Below, piece after piece: positions 1 to 8,277 of a stretch of 64,000 nucleotides of DNA. Source of the stretch: Pantoea sp. CCBC3-3-1 (GTDB lineage: Bacteria; Pseudomonadota; Gammaproteobacteria; Enterobacterales; Enterobacteriaceae); assembly GCF_007981265.1 (NCBI RefSeq), contig NZ_CP034363.1, forward strand, positions 2,914,001 through 2,978,000, in the 5' to 3' direction. The notes below the pieces were generated by a model that was not told the DNA's origin, searched no databases, and worked only from the letters and a program-made list of their open reading frames with translations. The first letter of the stretch is position 1. Every line of letters starts with the position of its first letter. The position numbers and the translations under genes are program-made.

Positions 1-1076
1 TCATTCACCGGAGTATATTCCTGAATGCCAAGATTGGTGATGCTCAGATCAATATGCAGGTTTGCTGCCACGCCAATCGGTGAGATATCGCCCGGACCGT
101 GCCATGCAGTGCGCACGCCGAACAGTTCCGCAAAAGTCGCCAGTTTCTTCGCTGGCGAGATGCCGCCAATGGTGCTGACGTGGCAGCGAATATAATCGAT
201 CAGCTGGTTTTGAATTAATGGTTTCCACTCATTGATTTGTGTAAACAGCTCGCCCATGGCAATTGGCGTGCTGCTTTGGCTGCGTAATTTGCTCAGCCAG
301 TCGATATTTTCTGGCGAGACCGGATCCTCAAGGAAAAAAAGCTGATACGGTTCGAGTGCTTTCGCCAGCTGGATTGAAGCGATCGGCGTGATGCGTTCGT
401 GCACATCATGAATAAACTCGACGCCAAAACCGAGCTTATTGCGCAGATGATCAAACAGGCGCGGTACGGCGCGCGCATAAGCATCCGGATCGAAATAGAT
501 GCCTTGAGTAGGATTACGCGGTGACACTTTCGGCTGGATATTGCGAGCTTTGGCCAGCTTGCCGGCGATCAAACGCAAATCATCGGTACCCGCGCCGCCA
601 TACATGCCCATCTGACAGCGCACATATTGATAGCCCTCCTCCATGCGTGCGCGAATGTTATCTTCAACTTCGATCTCATCGGCGCCGTCGCAGTGGCGAT
701 AAAGCGGCACGCCATCGCGACATTTGCCGCCAAGCAGTTCATACACCGGCAAGTCGGCAACTTTACCCTTCAGATCCCACAGCGCCATATCCACGCCGGA
801 GAGCGCATTATTCATCACCGGACCGTTACGCCAGTAACCGCTGACCGCCGCCGATTGCCAGATGTCTTCGATACGCGCCGGGTCTTTGCCGATCAAAAAC
901 GGCTTCATGTAGTTTTCAATCGCGGCGGCGACCGCGTAGATACGCTGAGTAAAGGTGGCGCAGCCCAAACCGTATAAACCGGGTTCGCTGGTTTCGATTT
1001 TTACCACCACCAAATCGATGCCGCCTGGCGCGGTAAGGATGGTTTTTACATCGGTAATTTTCAGGTTACTCATCAT
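1..1076 (-). CDS. ManD/RspA-family sugar-acid dehydratase, 3' end outside window
   Basis: Enolase-superfamily dehydratase (mandelate racemase group, ManD/RspA branch) that would remove water from an aldonate such as D-mannonate or D-gluconate to give a 2-keto-3-deoxy acid in the cytoplasm. About 358 residues are visible and the frame is still open at base 1, so roughly the last 40 residues are missing. Seen: DMALWDLKGK near residue 95-104, an acidic metal-ligand stretch EDPVSPEN, and HGPGDISPIG close to the edge, a signature of this branch. Two adjacent ATG codons (1076 and 1073) follow GTGAGGATC. A 12-base motif shared with the adjacent GntR gene lies about 35 bp upstream, so that regulator probably controls it. 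Substrate is inferred; members of this branch vary and some are nearly inactive. Confidence 0.85.
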   Translation of the reverse strand, partial: MMSNLKITDVKTILTAPGGIDLVVVKIETSEPGLYGLGCATFTQRIYAVAAAIENYMKPFLIGKDPARIEDIWQSAAVSGYWRNGPVMNNALSGVDMALWDLKGKVADLPVYELLGGKCRDGVPLYRHCDGADEIEVEDNIRARMEEGYQYVRCQMGMYGGAGTDDLRLIAGKLAKARNIQPKVSPRNPTQGIYFDPDAYARAVPRLFDHLRNKLGFGVEFIHDVHERITPIASIQLAKALEPYQLFFLEDPVSPENIDWLSKLRSQSSTPIAMGELFTQINEWKPLIQNQLIDYIRCHVSTIGGISPAKKLATFAELFGVRTAWHGPGDISPIGVAANLHIDLSITNLGIQEYTPVN

Positions 1077-1110
1077 GATCCTCACGGTATCTGGATAACA
1101 TGCTGTATGA

Positions 1111-1122
1111 TGTCCTACATGT
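1111..1122. promoter_or_regulatory. Candidate GntR/FCD operator upstream of the dehydratase gene
   Basis: The 12-mer TGTCCTACATGT lies about 35 bp upstream of the dehydratase start. Its core TGT-CCT-ACA is a palindrome with a three-base spacer, the usual layout of FadR/UxuR-type FCD-GntR operators. The identical 12-mer occurs at 1877-1888 over the regulator gene's own ribosome binding site. Assignment to this regulator is inference from position and repetition. Confidence 0.6.
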
Positions 1123-1133
1123 TATGTGTATTA

Positions 1134-1155
1134 AAAAGCCCTGAGCAGGGCTTTT
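1134..1155 (-). terminator. Rho-independent terminator of the GntR gene
   Basis: AAAAGCCCT (1134-1142), loop GAGC, AGGGCTTTT (1147-1155). This is a nine-pair perfect stem with a four-base loop. Read on the minus strand it directly follows the stop of the GntR gene and ends in a T tract (CTTTTTAA). It separates the regulator from the downstream dehydratase gene, which therefore needs its own promoter. Confidence 0.85.
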
Positions 1156-1161
1156 GGTTAT

Positions 1162-1875
1162 TCAGTTATGGCGTACATCTTCAATGGCATGCACGTTATG
1201 TGTCATCGCGCTATTAAGCGTCTCGGCCGCCAGCGATGCATCGCGGTTTTTCAACGCCATAAAGACTTTGATATGGGCTTCAAAGCTTTCCAGCGTAATG
1301 CCCAATACGCGGTTCAACTCTTCGAGGTAATGCACATAAATCCCCTTCAGGGATTCCATGACGTGGATGAACACCTTGTTGTGCGAGGCTTTCACAATCG
1401 CCAGATGGAAATCGTAGTCCGCCAGCGAGTACTTCTTATAGTCATCTTTACTCACCAGCATGCGATTCAAGGCGCTTTCCAGCACTTTGACATCTTCATC
1501 GGTGGCGTTCTGCACTGCCAGCTCCATGCATTTGAACTCGACGGTCTGACGGAAAACCCGCATATCATCAAACTCTTCCTGTGAAAGATGCAGAATGGGC
1601 TGGTTATCACTGAACGATCCGTAGCGCGCCACTTCGCGGGTAACATATGTGCCCTTCCCCTGATGCGTCACCACCACGCCAAGGTCACGCAGCTTCTGCA
1701 CGGCACTCCGCACGCTGACGCGGCTCACCTGAAAGGTTGCGGTCAATTCCGCCTCAGACGGCAACTTACAGCCCGGCTCCCACAGACCATCCTGAATGTT
1801 CTGCTTCATCTGCTCGTAGATGACATCAACCACATTATGTTTTTGGATACTTTCCAGCGCCACGGCGTTACTCAC
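1162..1875 (-). CDS. GntR-family FCD-domain transcriptional regulator
   Basis: DNA-binding repressor of the FadR/FCD group, 237 residues. The winged helix-turn-helix spans about residues 15-80 (PSEAELTATFQVSRVSVRSA contains the recognition region) and an all-helical FCD ligand domain follows from about 95 to 225 with a metal-type DYDFHLA motif. The start is GTG at 1875, preceded by TAGGACAA; this ribosome site lies inside the motif TGTCCTACATGT, which suggests self-repression. It sits between the dehydratase gene and the divergent SDR-transporter operon and shares motifs with both promoters. It resembles RspR/UxuR-type regulators of hexuronate and aldonate catabolism. The effector is probably a sugar acid, which is inferred. 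Confidence 0.9.
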   Translation of the reverse strand: MSNAVALESIQKHNVVDVIYEQMKQNIQDGLWEPGCKLPSEAELTATFQVSRVSVRSAVQKLRDLGVVVTHQGKGTYVTREVARYGSFSDNQPILHLSQEEFDDMRVFRQTVEFKCMELAVQNATDEDVKVLESALNRMLVSKDDYKKYSLADYDFHLAIVKASHNKVFIHVMESLKGIYVHYLEELNRVLGITLESFEAHIKVFMALKNRDASLAAETLNSAMTHNVHAIEDVRHN

Positions 1876-1876
1876 T

Positions 1877-1888
1877 TGTCCTACATGT
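1877..1888. promoter_or_regulatory. Candidate auto-operator over the GntR gene ribosome binding site
   Basis: An exact second copy of TGTCCTACATGT. It overlaps the Shine-Dalgarno AGGA of the GntR gene, whose GTG start is at 1875. A bound repressor here would block both transcription and ribosome access. Confidence 0.6.
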
Positions 1889-2129
1889 CTACCGCTTTTT
1901 AACGCGTCACTGCCTGCAACACAAGCAGGAATTTTGCTGACATCAACAGCGACAGTTCAAAATGGCGAAATTTAGTAATTGTTTTCAGTAATTTAGTTTA
2001 TAAGCCGGATAATTCCCTACTGGCGATGGCATTAAAAATTTGTGAGATATCTTACAAATCTCTCGCCTGCCAATTGCTGCCATTCTGCGCATAACGTAAA
2101 AGTGACCCATCCAACTTGTTAGTCATGTT

Positions 2130-2141
2130 ACATGAAGGACG
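2130..2141. promoter_or_regulatory. Third, imperfect operator copy before the SDR gene
   Basis: ACATGAAGGACG matches the reverse complement of the repeated operator (ACATGTAGGACA) at 10 of 12 positions. It again overlaps the ribosome binding site (AAGGA at 2135-2139) of the next gene. A partly overlapping palindrome CATGT-T-ACATG lies at 2124-2134. The match could be partly forced by the Shine-Dalgarno sequence, so confidence is moderate. Confidence 0.45.
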
Positions 2142-2148
2142 TTTTGTT

Positions 2149-2916
2149 ATGCAGACCTTATTTAACCTCTCCGGGAAAACCGCCCTGATCACCGGCTCAA
2201 CGCGCGGTTTGGGCTTTGCTTATGCACAAGGCCTGGCGCAGGCCGGCGCTAAGGTGCTGCTGAATGGCACGCGTCAGGAGCACATGGATACGGCGCTGGA
2301 GCAATTACAGCAACAGGGATTTGATGCCCGAGGCTTTCTGTTCAATGTGGCAGATGAAGCCGCGATTGAAGCGGTATTTCAGCAGCTTGATGAAGAGAAC
2401 ATTCACGTCGACATCGTGATCAACAACGCAGGCATTCAGTTCCGCAAACCGATGCTGGAACTGGCATTGAGCGACTGGCAGCGGGTGCTGGATGTCAATC
2501 TCACCAGCGCGTTCCTCGTCTCGCGTGCCGCAGCCAAACGCATGGTGGAACGCCAGCGCGGCGGGAAAATTATCAATATCGGATCGCTGACCAGCGAAGC
2601 CGCGCGCCCTACCGTCGCGCCTTACACTGCGGCAAAAGGCGGCATCAAGCTGTTAACCAAATCGATGGCGGCTGAATGGGCGCCGTTCAATATCCAGACC
2701 AACGGCATCGGGCCGGGCTACATCCTCACGGATATGAACGAAGCGCTGGTCGAAAACGAAGAGTTCAATAAATGGGTCTGCAGCAGTAATCCTTCTGGTC
2801 GCTGGGGAAAACCCGACGAGCTGGTTGGTACCGCCATCTATCTGGCGTCCTCTGCTTCCGATTACGTCAATGGCCAGATGATTTACGTGGATGGTGGCTG
2901 GCTTGCCACCTTGTAA
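2149..2916 (+). CDS. SDR oxidoreductase, gluconate 5-dehydrogenase (IdnO)-like
   Basis: Classical short-chain dehydrogenase, 255 residues, resembling IdnO, which interconverts gluconate and 5-ketogluconate with NAD(P)H. Seen: cofactor motif TGSTRGLG (residues 15-22), NNAG (92-95), catalytic Ser146, Tyr159 and Lys163 (YTAAK), and the C-terminal VNGQMIYVDGG. ATG 2149 is chosen because AAGGA lies nine bases upstream; a TTG start at 2116 would add 11 residues but has no ribosome site. It is first in a plus-strand operon with two transporters and an idonate dehydrogenase-like enzyme. With the latter it would shuttle L-idonate, 5-ketogluconate and gluconate. Close relatives also act on other aldonates, so the exact substrate is open. 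Confidence 0.85.
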   Translation: MQTLFNLSGKTALITGSTRGLGFAYAQGLAQAGAKVLLNGTRQEHMDTALEQLQQQGFDARGFLFNVADEAAIEAVFQQLDEENIHVDIVINNAGIQFRKPMLELALSDWQRVLDVNLTSAFLVSRAAAKRMVERQRGGKIINIGSLTSEAARPTVAPYTAAKGGIKLLTKSMAAEWAPFNIQTNGIGPGYILTDMNEALVENEEFNKWVCSSNPSGRWGKPDELVGTAIYLASSASDYVNGQMIYVDGGWLATL

Positions 2917-2990
2917 CGGGCCGATTTAAACGACCTAAGCTGGGCATCAAGACTCAGCTGTATCCTACTCAAGCGACCTGAGGTCATACC

Positions 2991-4280
2991 ATGAACCAGA
3001 ATATTGCAGGGATTTTACCGGCCAGTCGGTGGGGAAAACTCATCCCGATTGCCTTTATTACCTATAGCCTCGCCTACCTCGATCGTGCCAACTACGGTTT
3101 TGGTGCCGCCGCAGGTCTGGCTGAAGATCTCAATATCACGCCCGCCATTTCGGCGTTACTTGGCGCACTGTTTTTCCTTGGTTATTTCTGTTTCCAGGTG
3201 CCGGGCGGCATTTATGCTGAAAAGCACTCGGCGAAGAAGCTGATTTTCTGGAGCCTGATCCTGTGGGGCGCATTGGCCACCGCCACCGGCATGGTGCACA
3301 GCGTGGCGCTGCTGGCGGTGATCCGCTTCCTGCTCGGCGTAGCGGAAAGTGTGGTGATGCCGGCGATGCTGATCTTCCTCAGCCACTGGTTCACTCGCGC
3401 GGAGCGTTCCAAAGCCAATACCTTTCTGTTCCTCGGCAATCCGATCACCGTGTTGTGGATGTCGATTCTCTCCGGCTATCTGGTGAACGCCTTTGGCTGG
3501 CGCGGCATGTTCATTATTGAAGGCGTGCCTGCCATCTTATGGGCGTTTGTCTGGTGGAAAATTTATGCCGACCGACCGCGTGATGCCAAATGGCTGAGCG
3601 AGGCCGAAAAGCGTGCGGTTGAAAACGCGCTGGCGGCAGAGCAGCAGTCGATTAAACCGGTTAAGAATTACCGTGAAGCTTTCCGCTCGCCTAAAGTGCT
3701 GGCGCTGGCGTTTATCCACTTCTTCTGGAATATCGGCATGTACGGTTTCATCATGTGGCTGCCTTCCATGCTGAAGAGCGCGTCAGGTATGGGCATCGTC
3801 GCGACTGGCTGGCTCTCAGCCGCGCCCTATCTGCTCGCCGTGCCGCTGATGCTGACCGCATCCTGGTTCTCCGATAAATACCAGCAGCGTAAAAACATCG
3901 TGCTGCTTTTCCTTGGGCTGGGCGCGGTGTGCTTCATTGCTTCCTTTACGCTCGGTGCGACGCACTTCTGGCTCTCATGGGTGCTGCTGGTGATCGCGGG
4001 CGGTGCGATGTACACGCCGTACGGACCCTTCTTCGCTGCGATCCCTGAGATGCTGCCACGCAACGTTGTGGCGGGCGCGATGTCCTTCGTGGTCTGCTTC
4101 GGTGCGCTGGGGTCCTTCGTCGGTGCGTGGATTGTGGGCTATCTCAATGGCCTGACCGGCAGCCCGGCGGCATCTTACGTATTTATGGGCGGATCGCTGG
4201 TTGTGGCGGTATTACTCACCGCGCTGACCACCTTTAGCAGCCTGAGCACGCCAACGGCACAAACCCGCTCTGCATACTAA
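2991..4280 (+). CDS. MFS transporter, ACS (anion:cation symporter) family, RhmT/ExuT-like
   Basis: Inner-membrane proton symporter of 429 residues, about 12 hydrophobic segments, belonging to the ACS family that carries hexuronates and aldonates. The first segment contains AYLDRANYGFG, the family signature (DRANxxxA-like) after helix 1. A longer polar loop with RPRDAKWLSEAEK lies between helices 6 and 7, as is normal for the family. ATG 2991 follows GAGGTCATACC. The gene is second in the operon, 74 bp after the SDR gene and 14 bp before a second, different ACS transporter. The substrate is probably a sugar acid used by the neighbouring enzymes. Confidence 0.85.
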   Translation: MNQNIAGILPASRWGKLIPIAFITYSLAYLDRANYGFGAAAGLAEDLNITPAISALLGALFFLGYFCFQVPGGIYAEKHSAKKLIFWSLILWGALATATGMVHSVALLAVIRFLLGVAESVVMPAMLIFLSHWFTRAERSKANTFLFLGNPITVLWMSILSGYLVNAFGWRGMFIIEGVPAILWAFVWWKIYADRPRDAKWLSEAEKRAVENALAAEQQSIKPVKNYREAFRSPKVLALAFIHFFWNIGMYGFIMWLPSMLKSASGMGIVATGWLSAAPYLLAVPLMLTASWFSDKYQQRKNIVLLFLGLGAVCFIASFTLGATHFWLSWVLLVIAGGAMYTPYGPFFAAIPEMLPRNVVAGAMSFVVCFGALGSFVGAWIVGYLNGLTGSPAASYVFMGGSLVVAVLLTALTTFSSLSTPTAQTRSAY

Positions 4281-4294
4281 TAGAGAATGAAGTC

Positions 4295-5656
4295 ATGACC
4301 ATGAAACCCACGCGCACGCGTTTAAGCGTTTTATTCATGCTGTTTATTGTCACTGCTATCAATTACATGGATCGCGCTAACCTGGCGGTGGCCGGTTCCC
4401 ATATTCAGGGCGAGTTTTTCTTATCCGCCACGCAGCTGGGTTTACTGTTTTCGATGTTTACCTGGTTTTATGCGCTGAGCCAGATTCCGGTCGGCTATCT
4501 GCTTGACCGGATTGGTTCACGCTGGCTGTACGGCAGCGCGATTGTGCTGTGGAGCCTGTTTACCCTGCTGATGGGATTGGCGTCGCATCACTTTTTCACC
4601 ACCGCCACCGCGTCATTTATGATGCTACTGGTGTGCCGCGCGCTGATTGGCGTGGCGGAAGCGCCCTCTTTTCCCTCCAACACCAAAATCATCGCCACCT
4701 GGTTTCCCGACCATGAACGTGCGCGTGCAACGGCAACTTATTCCAGCGCGCAATATATTGGTCTGGCGCTGCTGACGCCGGTGCTGTCGTTTATCGTCTC
4801 TCAATGGGGTTGGGAGATGTCATTTTATCTCTCTGGCCTGGTTGGCATTGTGTTCGGCATTTACTGGCTGATTGTCTATCGCGACCCGCAGCACAGCAAC
4901 AAAGTGAATGATGCGGAACTCGATATTATCCGCAAAGGCGGCGGGCACGGTTCGGTGAATCAGCAAAACGGAAACGGCAAGGTTAACTGGCAATCGGTGA
5001 AATACATCCTGCGTCAGCGCACCACTTGGGGTTTGTTTATCGCGCAGTTCGCGGCCTCGTCGACGCTCTACTTTTTCCTGACCTGGTTTATTGTCTATCT
5101 GGAAAAAGGGCTGCATCTGTCGATCGATAAAGCGGGGATTGGCGCGATGTTCCCTTATCTGATGGCGATGGCTGGCGTGCTGTGCGGCGGAACGCTAAGT
5201 GATTTTCTGCTGAAGCGTGGCCGCAGCCGCACCTTTGCGCGCAAGCTGCCGGTGATGCTGGGCATGTTGCTCACCTGTTCGATTGCGCTGGTGAATTTCT
5301 TCCAGGACAGCCCGGTGATTGCCATCGCTATTCTCTCTATCGCCTTCTTCGCCAACGCCTTCTCTAATCTCGGCTGGGTGGTGTGCAGCGATGTGATTCC
5401 GCGCCACTTAATTGGCACCATCGGCGGCTTTCTGAATATTTTTGGCAATCTCTCCGGCATTGTCAGCCCGATCATCATCGGCGTTATTTTGCAGCGCACC
5501 CACAACTTCCAGTACGCCATGTGGTACATCGCCGCCGTCGCGCTTATGGGCTTTTTGGCCTACCTGCTGCTGGTTGGCAAAATTGAAGTGATGACGCCGC
5601 CCGGCGAACAACCGGCTGAAAATAAGAAGAAATTCGAAACCCCTTCAAACGCATAG
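4295..5656 (+). CDS. MFS transporter, ACS family, GudP/GarP-like
   Basis: Second ACS-family symporter, 453 residues and about 12 membrane helices, closest in style to D-glucarate/galactarate/galactonate carriers. The family signature NYMDRANLAVAG occurs in helix 1, and RDPQHS with a polar loop follows helix 6. It starts at ATG 4295 after AGAGAATGAAGTC; an ATG two codons later could also serve. The preceding gene is another ACS transporter with clearly different sequence, so this is not a recent duplication. Two carriers in one operon suggest either two related substrates or import plus exchange. Co-transcribed with the idonate dehydrogenase-like gene 11 bp downstream. Confidence 0.85.
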   Translation: MTMKPTRTRLSVLFMLFIVTAINYMDRANLAVAGSHIQGEFFLSATQLGLLFSMFTWFYALSQIPVGYLLDRIGSRWLYGSAIVLWSLFTLLMGLASHHFFTTATASFMMLLVCRALIGVAEAPSFPSNTKIIATWFPDHERARATATYSSAQYIGLALLTPVLSFIVSQWGWEMSFYLSGLVGIVFGIYWLIVYRDPQHSNKVNDAELDIIRKGGGHGSVNQQNGNGKVNWQSVKYILRQRTTWGLFIAQFAASSTLYFFLTWFIVYLEKGLHLSIDKAGIGAMFPYLMAMAGVLCGGTLSDFLLKRGRSRTFARKLPVMLGMLLTCSIALVNFFQDSPVIAIAILSIAFFANAFSNLGWVVCSDVIPRHLIGTIGGFLNIFGNLSGIVSPIIIGVILQRTHNFQYAMWYIAAVALMGFLAYLLLVGKIEVMTPPGEQPAENKKKFETPSNA

Positions 5657-5667
5657 AGAGAAGCATA

Positions 5668-6711
5668 ATGCAGCAAAAAACAGTGAACGCGGTGATCGTC
5701 AATGCCGCACATGATGTGCGTTGTGAGTCACGGGAAATTGAGTGGAACGCGCAGCAAGTGTTAGTCAAAGTTGAGCGTGGCGGGATTTGTGGCTCGGATA
5801 TTCACTATTTCCAGCATGGCCGCGCGGGCATGTCGGTACTGAAAGCGCCGATGATTTTAGGCCATGAATTTGTTGGCATCATCGAGCAAGTACCAGAAAA
5901 CAGCGACCTGAAGGTTGGCCAGCGCGTGGCGATCAATCCTTCCCAACCGTGCCAGCTGTGCGCGCTGTGTCAGGAAGGAAAACAAAACCTGTGCCGCTCA
6001 ATGCGCTTTATGGGCAGCGCACAGTTTTTCCCACATGTTAACGGCGGATTTGCCCAATATGTTGGCGTCAATCCCGTGCAGTGCGTACCGTACAGCGACG
6101 GCGCAGATGCCAAAGTGATGGCCTTCGCCGAACCGCTGGCGGTGTGCATTCATGCGGTACGCCAGGCTGGCGATCTGACCGGCAAGCGCGTGCTGGTCAC
6201 CGGCGCCGGACCGATCGGTTGTCTGGTCATCGCCGCGGCGCTGGCTTCGGGTGCCACCGAAGTAGTAGCAACCGACATCAGCGAGCGTTGCCGTCAGCTG
6301 GCGAACGAGATGGGTGCCAGCGCGGCGTTGGATCCGCGTGACGAGCAGCAAACCGACCTCTGGGCGGAAAATGGCGGCAGTTTTGATGTCTGCTTTGAAG
6401 CTTCAGGCGCAGGGGCGGCGGTGGCTTCGCTGGTTGCCTTTACGCGTCCGGGCGGCATTATCGTGCAGCTTGGCATGGGCGCGGCAGAAGTGAACTATCC
6501 CATCGGACCGCTGCTGGTCAAAGAGATACAGCTGCGTGGATCCTTCCGTTTCACCAGCGAGTTCACCACCGCGGTGCGCTGGCTTGAGCAAGGCAAAATC
6601 AATCCGCTGCCGCTGCTTTCGGCCGAAATGCCCATGCAGGATGCTGCACGCGCGCTGGAACTTGCAGCGGATAAAGAGAGCGCGGCTAAGGTGCAGCTGA
6701 TTTTTTTTTAA
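5668..6711 (+). CDS. Zinc-dependent L-idonate 5-dehydrogenase (IdnD)-like
   Basis: Medium-chain zinc alcohol dehydrogenase, 347 residues, colinear with E. coli IdnD, which oxidises L-idonate to 5-ketogluconate. Seen: catalytic zinc ligands Cys41 and the His66-Glu67 pair (GHEFVG), structural zinc cysteines 95, 98, 101 and 109, Rossmann motif GAGPIG near 176, and LRGSFRFTSEF near the C-terminus, conserved in IdnD. The start has GAGAGAAGCATA upstream. Last gene of the operon: its product is the substrate of the IdnO-like SDR encoded first, a logical pair. RspB-like and L-gulonate dehydrogenases are close alternatives, so the substrate could be a different aldonate. Confidence 0.85.
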   Translation: MQQKTVNAVIVNAAHDVRCESREIEWNAQQVLVKVERGGICGSDIHYFQHGRAGMSVLKAPMILGHEFVGIIEQVPENSDLKVGQRVAINPSQPCQLCALCQEGKQNLCRSMRFMGSAQFFPHVNGGFAQYVGVNPVQCVPYSDGADAKVMAFAEPLAVCIHAVRQAGDLTGKRVLVTGAGPIGCLVIAAALASGATEVVATDISERCRQLANEMGASAALDPRDEQQTDLWAENGGSFDVCFEASGAGAAVASLVAFTRPGGIIVQLGMGAAEVNYPIGPLLVKEIQLRGSFRFTSEFTTAVRWLEQGKINPLPLLSAEMPMQDAARALELAADKESAAKVQLIFF

Positions 6712-6824
6712 TGGCTGAAATGCTGGCAACTGGTAGAAATTGAAGGCTGATGAAATTGAAAATTTTCATGTCCTGATGTCAGTAATTTATTTATATGACT
6801 CAATTTTATAAGCTGGTCAAATGC

Positions 6825-6849
6825 GTGCCTACCATAACAAAGTAGGCAC
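6825..6849. terminator. Hairpin between convergent operons
   Basis: GTGCCTAC (6825-6832), nine-base loop, GTAGGCAC (6842-6849). The eight-pair perfect stem lies between the end of the plus-strand operon (6711) and the end of the minus-strand isomerase gene (6858). The T tract is poor on both strands, so it may act as a weak bidirectional terminator or transcript end stabiliser. Confidence 0.45.
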
Positions 6850-6857
6850 AACATATC

Positions 6858-7799
6858 TTACCGACTCAGCGTTGCATTAAGCGCGTCAATTGAAGTTTGT
6901 AATCCGGCTTCAACACTCATAGTGAGATCCTCCATTTCAAGTGAAACATCACCGTCATAACCTGTCATTCGCAAGACGGAGAAGAATTCTTTCCACCATT
7001 TCAGATCTTGACCACAGCCCACTGCGACATAATTCCACGTACGCGTTTTAGTGTTGGTGACAGGCTGATACTCCATAAGTCCATCAACGTCTGCAAGTCC
7101 TCGCTCAATACGTGCATCTTTGCCGTGTACATGGAACACTGCACCTTCAAGTTTACGTGCCGCAGCTATGGGATCAGCGCCCATAGCTATTAAATGTGAA
7201 GGGTCAAGGTTGATGCCAATCATCTCATCTACGGCATTACGCAGGCGCAATAATGTAGATGGATTATAAACAAGCTGACATGGGAACTCTTCAATAGCAA
7301 TTTGCTCAACCCCGTGATTTTTAGCGTGCTGTACAAACTTTTTCCACCATGGAATGGCAACATCATTCCATTGGTAGTCAATGACACCTGGCATATAATC
7401 TGGCCATGAAATAGTAGACGTAATCCAGTTTGGAACACGATCATCAGGTCCACCGCCAGGCAGGCCACTCATCATCACTATTTTCTTAACACCAAGCCTG
7501 CCTGCCAATTCAACTGCGCGGTAACTACTTTTAGTGTGTGTTTCGCCCAATTCACCTGGAGCCAGTGGGTTACCGGAACAATTCAAAGCAACAATGCGTA
7601 TATTGCGCTGAGCCAGTTCCTCTTTAAATAGTTCAAGTTTTTCAGGTGAAGCGAGTAACTCTTCGGTTTTGACATGAGGACATGGCGACCAGCCGCCTGC
7701 GGTCATCTCAACACCATTGATACCATAACTTTGGACCTTATCCAGCATCGCCGAAAACGGCAAATCAGCGAGCACATCCGTACACAATGCAAGTTTCAT
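6858..7799 (-). CDS. Sugar phosphate isomerase/epimerase-type TIM barrel
   Basis: Cytoplasmic xylose-isomerase-like TIM-barrel protein (AP-endonuclease-2 fold; IolE, IolI and 3-keto-sugar epimerase relatives), 313 residues. Candidate metal ligands in order: Glu in AIEEFP, Asp and His in NLDPSHL, His in VHGKD and Glu in VSLEMED, the usual four-ligand set. Last gene of a minus-strand operon that reads transporter, IolG-like oxidoreductase, PTS EIIA, isomerase. It would rearrange the keto-sugar or keto-inositol made by the oxidoreductase. Codon use is much AT-richer than in the operon to its left. It is not clearly IolE (keto-inositol dehydratase); the exact reaction is unknown. Confidence 0.8.
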   Translation of the reverse strand: MKLALCTDVLADLPFSAMLDKVQSYGINGVEMTAGGWSPCPHVKTEELLASPEKLELFKEELAQRNIRIVALNCSGNPLAPGELGETHTKSSYRAVELAGRLGVKKIVMMSGLPGGGPDDRVPNWITSTISWPDYMPGVIDYQWNDVAIPWWKKFVQHAKNHGVEQIAIEEFPCQLVYNPSTLLRLRNAVDEMIGINLDPSHLIAMGADPIAAARKLEGAVFHVHGKDARIERGLADVDGLMEYQPVTNTKTRTWNYVAVGCGQDLKWWKEFFSVLRMTGYDGDVSLEMEDLTMSVEAGLQTSIDALNATLSR

Positions 7800-7826
7800 T
7801 ATTCAATCCTTTTCTTGGGATGTTAA

Positions 7827-8255
7827 TTAAGGCTGTTCAAATAGTTCAATAAATTCTTGTTTGGATTTAGCATTTGCTAATAAGTAAGTTTTCACTTCGT
7901 TACCTAATAGATCCGCAATGTCTGCCAACACCTGGATATGTTCATTTTGTGTTGCAGCCACAGCGACAACTATGAAAACGACTTTTCCAGCTCCCCAACT
8001 AACGCCATTTGGAAATTGAAAAACATGAAAACCTGTTTTGTTCACCAGATTGAGGTTCTCTTTAGCACAATGCGGAAATGCAATTCCTGAGCCGATATAA
8101 GTAGATACATGTTCCTCACGCGCTAACATACCCGCATAAAAACCTGGCTTAACAAAACCGTTTTTTTCTAATGCATCTGCGGTGAATTTTATTGCCTCAG
8201 TTTTTGTTGCTGCACGACAATTTAAATGCAGAGCATCTTCAGCAAGTTTCATCAT
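7827..8255 (-). CDS. Stand-alone PTS EIIA protein, mannitol/fructose type
   Basis: Single-domain phosphotransferase EIIA (PTS_EIIA type 2), 142 residues. The active-site phospho-acceptor is His62 in SGIAFPH and the supporting His106 lies in QNEHIQVLA, so both catalytic histidines are kept. No EIIB or EIIC gene is present anywhere in the window; the operon's transporter is an MFS carrier. The start is one of two adjacent ATGs (8255 or 8252) after AAGAG; an in-frame upstream extension overlaps the previous gene and is unlikely. HPr could phosphorylate it and it could then regulate the neighbouring carrier, enzymes or AraC protein, as PtsN or EIIA-Glc do elsewhere. That role is inference. Confidence 0.85.
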   Translation of the reverse strand: MMKLAEDALHLNCRAATKTEAIKFTADALEKNGFVKPGFYAGMLAREEHVSTYIGSGIAFPHCAKENLNLVNKTGFHVFQFPNGVSWGAGKVVFIVVAVAATQNEHIQVLADIADLLGNEVKTYLLANAKSKQEFIELFEQP

Positions 8256-8277
8256 GATTTTTCTCTTATAGTTATAA

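Noticed and set aside
521..977. Plus-strand open frames of 107 and 116 codons within the dehydratase gene
   Set aside because: They lie antisense to a gene with clear family motifs, have Arg/His-rich composition typical of shadow frames and lack ribosome sites.
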